NCBI RefSeq assembly: GCF_018982965.1
Contig: NZ_JACBYP010000053.1
Coordinates: 1-51,782, forward strand
DNA length: 51,782 bases
Direction of reading: 5' to 3'
From: Streptomyces mayonensis
GTDB lineage: Bacteria; Actinomycetota; Actinomycetes; Streptomycetales; Streptomycetaceae
Shown piece by piece: positions 32,291-40,045 of this stretch. A program made the translations under genes and the position numbers. How positions within the stretch are numbered: the stretch's first letter is position 1; each line of letters starts with the position of its first letter. Below the pieces are notes generated by a model that worked only from the letters and a program-made list of their open reading frames with translations, did not search any database and was not told the DNA's origin.

Positions 32291-33835
32291 TCACGAGCCC
32301 TGCGGCTGGCGTGCGGCCGACTCGGACAGGCGTGGGCCGGTGGGCAGGAAGGTCGACCATTGCACCGGAACGGGTGAGGGTTCCACGTTCTCGTAGCCGA
32401 GCCGCGTCTGGGCGATCCGGGACTCGCTCAGTTGCTGCTCGCGCTTCTTGTCGGAGGTGCCGATGCCCTTGTCGTCGGTGGCGCTGTCGCTGTTGGACTG
32501 CAGGGCGTAGCGCAGTCCGGTGTCGGTGACCAGGAAGACTCCGCCCGCCTTCGTCTCGCTGCCCTGGAACTGGCGGTACAGCTGACCGGAGCCCGGTGTC
32601 ACGTAGGCGCTGGAGGAGCCGGTCGGCAAGGGGGCGGGGAAGTCGGTGCCGGCCCAGGTGGAGAGGGTGGTGCTGCCGTTCTTGGCGTTCACCGAGCGCA
32701 GGACGTTGCAGACGGTGTTGCGGCCGGAGGTGGCCGGGGTCGCGGAGGTGGCGGAGGTGGCGTCGTTGACGGTTTTCGGGCGGTACGACGGCCAGTTCCG
32801 CTGCTCCTCGAACTCGACGCTGTCGACCACCGCTCCCGGACTGACCTGCTGTGCCTCGCCTGCCTGTCCGACGTCGACGAGCGCACCGCTGTTGAGGAGC
32901 AGGGTGGCGGTGAACTCCGAGACGCGGGCCACGGTGCCGCTCTGGACGACGTAGTACTGCATGCGCCGGCCGTCGTACGCCTTGATGACCATGCCCACCT
33001 TGTCGTACTGCCCGAGCGCGTCGGAGGCCCCCGCGGTCGCGCCGGGCGTGCCCTTGATCTCCGGGATGTCGATCGGGTCGCCCTTGTGGAGGGTGTCCAG
33101 CCATTCCTGGGAGACGCGCTGCGGGTCCCGGCCCTGGGTGTCCAGGGCCTTGAGGAGTTCCTTGTCGGCCGGGTCGGCCAGGGGGTAGGCGGAGCCGTCG
33201 GAGTCGACCACGTAGGTCGAGGTGCCGTCCGGTCCGACGACGTACATCAGGTCTCCCCCGGTGAGCCTGTTCCCGCCCTCCGTCCTGCGCCAGTCCTTCT
33301 CGGCGAGGACGAACGCGGCCTTCTGGACGGCCCGGCCGCCGGGGCCGGGCCGTTCGCAGACCGCCCAGCGCTTGGCCTGTTCGGCGTCGCCGGAACCGGG
33401 CAGGCGGTCGGGGGCGTAGGGGATGCCGATCGTGGCGCCGTGCGGTGGCTCGCCGCTGTCGAGGACGCCCTCGTCGACCGTGATGACGCCGTCTTTGTCG
33501 GGGTCGAGGAGGAGCTTGGCGGACGCCATGTTGAGGACCGGGTGCAGTTGCTTCTTCCCGTCGGTCTTCAGGACGACGTACCGGGTCGTGGAGTCGCTGG
33601 CCACGATCACGTGCCCGCCGGCCTCGTCCCAGCCCTTCGGTGCGGTCGGGCTGAACAGTCCGACCGCACCGAACACGGCGAGGACGACGATGCCGACGAC
33701 CGCGCCGGGCACGATCGCCCGCAGTGGCCTGGGGGCGCCTTCCTCCGAACCGGAGGGCGATGGCTGCAGAAAAGACGCGAGTGTGCGGCGCTTCGCGAAG
33801 GTGTAGGCGTTCAGTTCATCGCGCCGTGATGCCAT
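32291..33835 (-). CDS. eccB: type VII secretion core protein EccB
   Basis: A 514-residue protein. The N terminus MASRRDELNAYTFAKRRTL is typical of EccB. One transmembrane helix at about residues 44-64 (VPGAVVGIVVLAVFGAVGLF) follows, then a large extracytoplasmic domain with the repeat strands seen in EccB (RYVVLKTDGKKQLHPVLNM, and the later QLYRQFQGSETKAGGVFLVT, in part). A conserved Cys pair (CERPGP and CNVLRS) is present. It belongs to the membrane complex with EccC, EccD and EccE. It is divergent from eccE and followed by the second mycosin. Confidence 0.95.
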   Translation of the reverse strand: MASRRDELNAYTFAKRRTLASFLQPSPSGSEEGAPRPLRAIVPGAVVGIVVLAVFGAVGLFSPTAPKGWDEAGGHVIVASDSTTRYVVLKTDGKKQLHPVLNMASAKLLLDPDKDGVITVDEGVLDSGEPPHGATIGIPYAPDRLPGSGDAEQAKRWAVCERPGPGGRAVQKAAFVLAEKDWRRTEGGNRLTGGDLMYVVGPDGTSTYVVDSDGSAYPLADPADKELLKALDTQGRDPQRVSQEWLDTLHKGDPIDIPEIKGTPGATAGASDALGQYDKVGMVIKAYDGRRMQYYVVQSGTVARVSEFTATLLLNSGALVDVGQAGEAQQVSPGAVVDSVEFEEQRNWPSYRPKTVNDATSATSATPATSGRNTVCNVLRSVNAKNGSTTLSTWAGTDFPAPLPTGSSSAYVTPGSGQLYRQFQGSETKAGGVFLVTDTGLRYALQSNSDSATDDKGIGTSDKKREQQLSESRIAQTRLGYENVEPSPVPVQWSTFLPTGPRLSESAARQPQGS

Positions 33836-34052
33836 GTGTCTTCGTATTCTCCCCGTGCGAGGGCGTGGCGGAGCGGGGGACGCAGCGGTCGGGCCACTGA
33901 TCCCTCCGCGCCCCGGTTGCCTCCGGAACCTCGGCTGTCAGACTCGGCCCCTACTATGCCTGTTGCCGGACGGTGCATGGAGCACGGGTAGGCTTCCGGA
34001 GCCTGTCGTGTGCCGAGCACGATGTCGTTGGTGAGAGGTCGGGGGATCTGGA

Positions 34053-35387
34053 GTGATGGCTTCCGCGTCGCGGACCCGGTCGCGCACGCCTTCGGTGCCC
34101 CGTCGTTCGGACGCGGCGCCGGACACGGGGGGTGCGGCGTCGGCCGCCAGGACCTCTGTCACACCGCACCTGCGGGCGAGGCCGGCGCGCGGCGGTTCCG
34201 CCACTCTGCAGCGGCTGGTGCTGCTGGAGTTGGCCGCCGCGCTGGCGGTGTGCGGCTGGCTCCTCGGGACGGTGGCGATGGTGCCGTCGGGCGCCGCTGC
34301 CGTGGTGCTGGTGCTTCTGGCGGTGGTACGCCGACGCGGACGCTCTCTTCCGCAATGGCTGGCCAGTCATCTCGCGCTGCGTGCCCGTCGGCGCGGTGCG
34401 GCGCTGGTCGCGGTCCCGGAGGGCGTCGACCCCGGGCTGGTCCCGGCGGTGGAGTGCGAGCCGAACCTGCGCACGTACAGTTTCGTCCACCGTGACGAGC
34501 GTGACCGGCGGCCGGTGGGCATGGTGGGTGACGGGGGCTTCCTCACCGCCGTACTCCAGGTCGAGGCCGACGCCGGGGCGCTGCGTGCCGAGCGCGGCCG
34601 CAGACCGCTGCCGCTCGCCCTGGTCCGGGACGCGCTGTACGTCGACGGCATTCGTCTCGAGTCGGCGCAGATCGTGCTGCACACACAGACCGCGCCTGCG
34701 CCCCACCTTCCGCCGCAGTCGGTCGTGGTGACCAACTACGCGCAGTTGCAGTCCGGGATCGCTGCGCCCGCCGTCCGCATCATGTGGATCGCGTTGAAGC
34801 TCGATCCCGAGCTCTGTCCCGACGCGGTGGGCGCGCGCGGTGGCGGGCTGGCGGGGGCACAGAAGTGTCTGGTGCGGTCGGCCGAGCACCTGTCCAGCCG
34901 GCTGACGGGTGCCGGCTTCCGGGTGAACCTGCTGACCGAGGACGAGGTGTCGTCCGCCCTCGCCACCTCGATGTGCGCCAACCCGATGGTGACCGTCCAG
35001 TCGGGGCAGGGCGATGCCCCCCGGCGACGGACCGAGGAGTCCGGCCGCAGTTGGCGGTGCGACAACCGGCGGCACACCACGTACTGGGTGCGGCGTTGGC
35101 CCCAGTTGGGCGGCCAGGGCGCCGGGGTGCTGCCGCAGTTGGTGGCCCAGCTGACGGCGGTGCCCGCGCTGGCCACCACGTTCAGCCTCACGCTGGCACC
35201 GAGCGGCCGGCAGGACGTGACGATCGCGGGGCACCTGCGGGTCACCGGCCGCAGCAGCACGGAGCTGGCGGACGCACGCCGGAGCCTGGAGGACGCCGCG
35301 CGCCGAACCCGGACCGGGATCGTACGTCTGGACCGCGAGCAACTGCCCGGCATGCTCGCCACCCTGCCGCTCGGAGGTGTCCGCTGA
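34053..35387 (+). CDS. eccE: type VII secretion protein EccE
   Basis: A 444-residue membrane protein. A disordered N terminus is followed by two adjacent transmembrane helices at about residues 54-90 (LVLLELAAALAVCGWLLG and SGAAAVVLVLLAVV) and a soluble domain that includes GMVGDGGFLTAVLQVEADAG and the TTYWVRRWP segment seen in EccE proteins. The GTG at 34053 is directly followed by an in-frame ATG at 34056; a GGGGGA site serves either. Its stop overlaps the next gene's start (TGATG), so the two are coupled. Confidence 0.9.
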   Translation: MMASASRTRSRTPSVPRRSDAAPDTGGAASAARTSVTPHLRARPARGGSATLQRLVLLELAAALAVCGWLLGTVAMVPSGAAAVVLVLLAVVRRRGRSLPQWLASHLALRARRRGAALVAVPEGVDPGLVPAVECEPNLRTYSFVHRDERDRRPVGMVGDGGFLTAVLQVEADAGALRAERGRRPLPLALVRDALYVDGIRLESAQIVLHTQTAPAPHLPPQSVVVTNYAQLQSGIAAPAVRIMWIALKLDPELCPDAVGARGGGLAGAQKCLVRSAEHLSSRLTGAGFRVNLLTEDEVSSALATSMCANPMVTVQSGQGDAPRRRTEESGRSWRCDNRRHTTYWVRRWPQLGGQGAGVLPQLVAQLTAVPALATTFSLTLAPSGRQDVTIAGHLRVTGRSSTELADARRSLEDAARRTRTGIVRLDREQLPGMLATLPLGGVR

Positions 35388-36163
35388 TGGCCACTACGCC
35401 GTTCACCGCTCGCCCTCCTGCGACCGCCGCCTCCGGGCAGCCGGTCCCCGGCCTGCGGGAGCGCCTGCGCACCGGATTCGGTCTGCTCGGACCCCGTCAC
35501 CCGCGGCACACGCTGTCCATGGCCCAGGTCGACGGGCTCGGCCTGCCCGTGGGGGACGACGGGGTCGTGGTGGGGGTCAGCAGCGAGGGGCAGCCCGCCG
35601 TGCTCGGAGTGAACCGACCGACGCCTTTCGACATCCTGTTGATCGGCGGACTGTGGACCACACAGGTCCTGGCACTGCGCGTGGCGGCGACCGGAGCGAG
35701 AGTGGCTGTGGAGACCGGCCGACCGGGGCACTGGGCGCAGGTCGTGCAGGCAGTCGGTGGCGGTCAGTCCGGCATGACCGTGCACGAGGTGGGCCGGGTC
35801 CCTCCGCAGGGCGCCTCGGCGACGGCACCGGTCCTGGTCGTCCGGGACTGCGGCATGCGTCCGCCCCGCGGGCGGGTGGTTTCCGCGCCCTGGCAGTCGG
35901 TGCTGACGCTGCTGCCCTATCTGAGTCCCCTCGCACCGCGGTTGATGCGGCAGGCACGGTTGGTGGGCGTGCAGCGTGTGTCGCCGGACGAGGCGGTGGA
36001 GATCGGCCGCGTGACCGGCCTGCCCCGCACCGAGTACGAGGCGCTGCCGACCCTCGCCGAGGGGGTCACCCTGTGGTGTACGGAACGGGACAGGCAGTAC
36101 GTGATGACACAGCCGACCGATGTGGAGGCCGGCCTCCTGGGTATGCCCCGGCGGATGGACTGA
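35387..36163 (+). CDS. EccE-coupled protein of unknown function
   Basis: A 258-residue soluble protein with no clear transmembrane segment or signal peptide. Recognisable landmarks are few: TLSMAQVDGLGLPVGDDGVVVGV, ILLIGGLWTTQVLALRVAATGARVAVETGRP (in part), VLVVRDCGMRPPRG and a C-terminal TEYEALPTLAEGVTLWCTERD segment. The central stretch reads like alternating strands and a helix of an alpha/beta fold, but no nucleotide-binding loop is visible. It starts within the eccE stop after GGAGG. Coupling to eccE suggests a cytoplasmic ESX accessory factor. I do not recognise its family. Confidence 0.75.
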   Translation: MATTPFTARPPATAASGQPVPGLRERLRTGFGLLGPRHPRHTLSMAQVDGLGLPVGDDGVVVGVSSEGQPAVLGVNRPTPFDILLIGGLWTTQVLALRVAATGARVAVETGRPGHWAQVVQAVGGGQSGMTVHEVGRVPPQGASATAPVLVVRDCGMRPPRGRVVSAPWQSVLTLLPYLSPLAPRLMRQARLVGVQRVSPDEAVEIGRVTGLPRTEYEALPTLAEGVTLWCTERDRQYVMTQPTDVEAGLLGMPRRMD

Positions 36164-36228
36164 CCGAGTCGCACTGACCGCATCGCACTGACCGACTCGC
36201 ACCGAGCGAATCACAGTGACCGAACCGC
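36159..36228 (+). repeat. 14-bp tandem array, five units
   Basis: Units begin at 36159, 36173, 36187, 36201 and 36215 and resemble ACTGACCGAGTCGC. The first contains the TGA stop of the EccE-coupled gene. The first three units are nearly identical and the last two have diverged. Confidence 0.88.
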
Positions 36229-36518
36229 CCGGTTGTGCACGGTTTGACGTGAAAGAACGTCGCTTTTGGGTGAGTTGTGGCGTTGAACGCCGGGATGGAC
36301 AGGGGTACGGGGGCATGACGGGGGTGGGTCACTCGTGATTAGGCTGGTGTCGGGCGCGACACCGGAACGCGTGGAGCGGGCGTCGGCGTCTCAAGGGGGA
36401 GAGCCGGTGGGTCGGACGACCTCGCACGGCCTCGGCCAAGGTCGAACGACAACTTCGGATGACAAGCAAGGGTCGCCCCAGCACGGCTTGAGGGTGCTCG
36501 ACCACACCAGGAGGAACT
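36164..36518 (+). other. 355-bp spacer upstream of the EspI-like gene
   Basis: No gene is seen. The left part is the 14-bp repeat array. The rest probably holds the promoter of the large ATPase gene: a TTGAAC at 36283-36288 is followed 17 bp later by a weak TACGGG hexamer, so this call is tentative. An AGGAGGAACT ribosome binding site ends the region. Confidence 0.45.
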
Positions 36519-39500
36519 GTGAGCAGCGATCGGGACGGGATCCGCGGGGGCTGGGCCACACCCGGCGATGACCAGCCCGACGCGGAGTCCTCCGTCGAGG
36601 CGACCGGCGAGTTCACCATCGACTACGCGCCACCCGCCTGGTACACGCAGAACGCGTCGAGCGGGGCGAGTGCGGCAACTGGGGCAACTGGGTCGGGGCA
36701 GGGGGGCGCTGAGGAATCGGCGGAGGACTCGGGGGCCGGGGCGCCCTCCGCTTCCTCCACGCCCTCGGCCCCGCCCACTCCTCCCGGGCCGGTTCCGCCG
36801 TTGCCGGGACTGGCTCCTCCGCCGCACGCGGCGTCGGCTGGTGGTCCTTCCGCCGTCCCGGCTCCGGCTCCGGGGGCGCCCTTCACTCCGCCGCCGCCCG
36901 CGCCGGCTCCGGGTACCGCGTTCACGCCGCCTCCGCCGCCGGGCCCCGGGGCGCCGTTCACGCCGCCCGCGCCGTTCGCCCAGCCGGCCGGGGGGCCTGC
37001 CGGGGTGCCCAGGCTGCCGGTCGGCAGCGGTTTCGAGCCGCAGCAGCCGGAGCAGCCAGAGCCCTCGCAGGAGCCGGAGCCCGCGCGAGAGCCGGAGCCC
37101 GCACAAGAGCCGGGGGACGCCTCCTCCGCTGCGCCTCCCGAGGGCGCGGCCTCTCCTGCGGCCGTGCCTGCGTTTCCGGCCGGAGGGTTCCAGCTCCAGC
37201 CGCCCGTGCCGCCGCCCGCTGCGAAGCCGGAGCCCATCGCCGCGCCCCCTGCGGAAGCCGAGTCCGAATCCGAGACCAAGTCCGAATCCGAGACCGAATC
37301 CGAGTCCGAGTCCGAGAGCAGTGGTCTTCGTGACGGGGACCTCGACAGCGGCGCCACCATGCGCTTCTCCGCGGTCGCCCTCAAGCGGGAGATCGCCGAG
37401 CGCGCCGCCTCGGAGGAAGCCGCGCAGGAGAAGGCCGCGCAGGAGGAGCCGAAGACACCCGTGGCCGACGGAGCCGGCGCCTCGGGCGAGGAGGGTGCCG
37501 CCGGACACGAAGACGCCGAAGACGACACCCCTTCCGTAGTGGCTGACGGCGCCGGTGCCGCCGACGCGTCCGGCTCCGAGCCGGAGGACGACCGCACCGG
37601 TTCCGCCGCGTCCGGGGCCACGAACGCGGACACGGACGCCGACGCCTTCCCCGCCGCGCCTCCCGCCCCGGACGCCGAGCCCGCACCGGCCGCCCTCACG
37701 GTCGTACCCGACCTCGCCCCCGAACCCGAGCCCAAGTCTGCGCCCGAGCCAGAGCCCAAGTCCGAACCCGAGACCGAGCCCGAGCCCGAGGACGCGGTGC
37801 CCGGCGCCGCCACGGCCACGGACAGCACACCGCACGACGCCGTTCCGCAGGGCGGAGTGCCGCCGCTGCCCCCGGCGTACCCGCCCGCGGCGCCCGCGCC
37901 GGCCGCCGAGTGGCCCGTACAGCCGCAGTCGGCCCCCGGTGCTCCGCAGCAGCAGCCCGGTGCACCGGCCCAGCAGCCTCCGTTCCAGCCGCAGGCCCCG
38001 CAGCCCGCACCCGCCGCCTGGAACCCGGCCGCCCCGCCGCAGCAGCCGCCCGCGCAGCCCGCGCCACAGCCCGGGTACGGCTTCCCGCAGCCGGGCGCCA
38101 CACCACCGGCGCCGGCACCCCAGCCTCCCGCGCCGCAGCCGCCCGTGCCCGGGCCCGGCGCGGGGTACGGCTTCCCGCAGCCGGGCGCGCAGCCTCCGCA
38201 GGCCCAGCCCGGCGGTGGGTACGGATTCCCGCAGGCCCCGCAGGCCCCGCACGCACAGCCGGCACAGCCGCAGCCCGGTGTGCCGCAGCCGCCGCAGCCC
38301 CCGGCGGACGCGCAGACCCCGCCGGCCGCGCAGCAGTCGGCTCCGCCTGCGGCGGGGTTCCCGCAGCAGGGGCCGCCCGCCCAGCCGTTGCCCCAGCCGG
38401 GCCAGGCCCCGCAGCAACAGCCTCCGCAGCAGCCCGTGGACCCGCGGGCCGGCGCCGCCTGGCCGCAGCCCATTCAGCACGACCAGCGTCAGCCCACCAA
38501 CCCGGGGGCGGCGCCGCTCGGTTACACGGCGGCCGTGGAGCTGTCGTCGGACCGGCTGCTCAACAACAAGAGGCAGAAGACGAAGAGCAGCCGTCCGGCG
38601 GCGGGCGGTTCGCGGTTCAAGCTGGGTGGGAAGAAGGAGGAGGCGGAGCGGCAGCGGAAGCTGGAGCTGATCCGCACGCCGGTGCTCTCGTGCTACCGCA
38701 TCGCCGTCATCAGCCTCAAGGGCGGCGTCGGCAAGACGACCACCACCACCGCGCTCGGCTCCACGCTCGCCACCGAGCGGCAGGACAAGATCCTCGCGAT
38801 CGACGCCAACCCGGACGCCGGGACGCTCGGCCGCCGGGTGCGCAGGGAGACCGGGGCCACCATCCGCGACCTCGTCCAGGCCATCCCGTACCTCAACTCG
38901 TACATGGACATCCGGCGGTTCACCTCGCAGGCCTCCTCCGGCCTGGAGATCATCGCCAACGACGTCGACCCGGCCGTGTCCACGACCTTCAACGACGAGG
39001 ACTACCGGCGCGCGATCGACGTGCTCGGCCAGCAGTACCCGATCATCCTCACCGACTCGGGCACCGGCCTCCTCTACAGCGCCATGCGCGGCGTGCTCGA
39101 CCTCGCCGACCAGCTGATCATCATCTCGACGCCGTCCGTGGACGGAGCGAGCAGCGCCAGTACGACGCTGGACTGGCTGTCGGCGCACGGGTATGCCGAC
39201 CTCGTCTCCCGTTCACTGACCGTCATCTCCGGTGTGCGGGAGACCGGCAAGATGATCAAGGTGGAGGACATCGTCGGGCACTTCCAGACGCGGTGCCGCG
39301 GTGTCGTGGTTGTACCCTTCGACGAGCACCTCTCCGCCGGCGCGGAGGTCGACCTCGACATGATGCGGCCGAAGGTGCGCGAGGCCTACTTCAATCTCGC
39401 GGCGATGGTCGCCGAGGACTTCGTACGACACCAGCAGGCGCACGGCCTGTGGACGTCCGACGGCAACCCGCCACCGGTCGCCGCCCCGCCGATGCCGGGC

Positions 39501-39740
39501 CAGGCTGTGCCGGGCCAGCCGATGCCCGGACAGGCGGTGCCCGGACAGGCGGTGCCCGGGCAGCAGCCCCAGTCGGGGCAGCACCCCGTCCCGGGACAGC
39601 AGCCCATGCCCGGACAGCAGCCGATGCCGGGACAGCAGTACGCGCCGCCGCAGCCCGGGCAGCCGTATCCGCAGCCGGGGTACGGGTACCCGCATCAGGG
39701 ACAGCAGGGGCAGACCCCTCCTCCCCCGCCCCAGCAGTAG
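36519..39740 (+). CDS. EspI-like Pro-rich MinD/ParA-type ATPase
   Basis: A 1073-residue protein in three parts. Residues 1 to about 660 are low-complexity, rich in Pro, Ala, Gln and Glu, with a run of Ser-Glu repeats at about 248-268. The ATPase domain follows with the deviant Walker A KGGVGKTTTTTALGST near residue 731 and strand ILAIDANPDAGTLGRRVRRE, then ILTDSGTGLLYS. The C-terminal ~80 residues are PGQQPMPGQ-type repeats. The architecture matches mycobacterial EspI, a proline-rich P-loop protein of the ESX-1 locus. The GTG start follows a near-perfect AGGAGG. It is last in the eccE-side gene group. Confidence 0.85.
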   Translation: MSSDRDGIRGGWATPGDDQPDAESSVEATGEFTIDYAPPAWYTQNASSGASAATGATGSGQGGAEESAEDSGAGAPSASSTPSAPPTPPGPVPPLPGLAPPPHAASAGGPSAVPAPAPGAPFTPPPPAPAPGTAFTPPPPPGPGAPFTPPAPFAQPAGGPAGVPRLPVGSGFEPQQPEQPEPSQEPEPAREPEPAQEPGDASSAAPPEGAASPAAVPAFPAGGFQLQPPVPPPAAKPEPIAAPPAEAESESETKSESETESESESESSGLRDGDLDSGATMRFSAVALKREIAERAASEEAAQEKAAQEEPKTPVADGAGASGEEGAAGHEDAEDDTPSVVADGAGAADASGSEPEDDRTGSAASGATNADTDADAFPAAPPAPDAEPAPAALTVVPDLAPEPEPKSAPEPEPKSEPETEPEPEDAVPGAATATDSTPHDAVPQGGVPPLPPAYPPAAPAPAAEWPVQPQSAPGAPQQQPGAPAQQPPFQPQAPQPAPAAWNPAAPPQQPPAQPAPQPGYGFPQPGATPPAPAPQPPAPQPPVPGPGAGYGFPQPGAQPPQAQPGGGYGFPQAPQAPHAQPAQPQPGVPQPPQPPADAQTPPAAQQSAPPAAGFPQQGPPAQPLPQPGQAPQQQPPQQPVDPRAGAAWPQPIQHDQRQPTNPGAAPLGYTAAVELSSDRLLNNKRQKTKSSRPAAGGSRFKLGGKKEEAERQRKLELIRTPVLSCYRIAVISLKGGVGKTTTTTALGSTLATERQDKILAIDANPDAGTLGRRVRRETGATIRDLVQAIPYLNSYMDIRRFTSQASSGLEIIANDVDPAVSTTFNDEDYRRAIDVLGQQYPIILTDSGTGLLYSAMRGVLDLADQLIIISTPSVDGASSASTTLDWLSAHGYADLVSRSLTVISGVRETGKMIKVEDIVGHFQTRCRGVVVVPFDEHLSAGAEVDLDMMRPKVREAYFNLAAMVAEDFVRHQQAHGLWTSDGNPPPVAAPPMPGQAVPGQPMPGQAVPGQAVPGQQPQSGQHPVPGQQPMPGQQPMPGQQYAPPQPGQPYPQPGYGYPHQGQQGQTPPPPPQQ

Positions 39741-39757
39741 CTCCGCCGACTCTCCGG

Positions 39758-39788
39758 AGGCCCGCGTCGTCAACGACGGCGCGGGCCT
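39758..39788 (+). terminator. terminator after the EspI-like gene
   Basis: AGGCCCGCG (39758-39766) pairs with CGCGGGCCT (39780-39788); an inner TCGT/ACGA pair extends the stem across a small bulge. It lies 18 bp past the stop. Confidence 0.7.
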
Positions 39789-39923
39789 TCGCGCGTGGTG
39801 GACGAAACCGGTGGGGCTCGGCCGCCACGCTCTCACCAGGGAGGCGCCAGTGGTCTGCGCCAATGGGAGTGACGGACTGGTCAACTTGCCGTTTCCGCAG
39901 GCCACATGGGGTTTGACACACCG

Positions 39924-39953
39924 TTGACGCGCGCAGACTGCCGCTGGTAGACA
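39924..39953 (+). promoter_or_regulatory. promoter of the peptide ABC transporter operon
   Basis: TTGACG (39924-39929), an 18-bp spacer and TAGACA (39948-39953) fit the HrdB-type consensus well. A second TTGACA at 39913-39918 lies just upstream but is too far from this -10. Confidence 0.6.
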
Positions 39954-40045
39954 CACACTTCATTCCGCGTTCACCACTGTTCGAGCCCGCCCCGTGCGCG
40001 AGCGCCACGGCGTCCGCGCGTGCGATGACGCGAGGTCAGGTAGTC

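Larger units (their letters stand above)
39741..40045 (+). other. 305-bp spacer before the ABC transporter operon
   Basis: It holds a terminator hairpin (39758-39788) and a promoter (39924-39953) for the transporter operon. Nothing else recognisable is seen. The transcript leader from the predicted +1 to the ATG would be about 85 nt. Confidence 0.6.

Noticed and set aside
36339..39188. 949-codon minus-strand open frame opposite the EspI-like ATPase
   Set aside because: The plus-strand frame has a strong ribosome binding site, a Walker A motif and normal codon bias; the antisense frame is Arg/Gly-rich shadow sequence.
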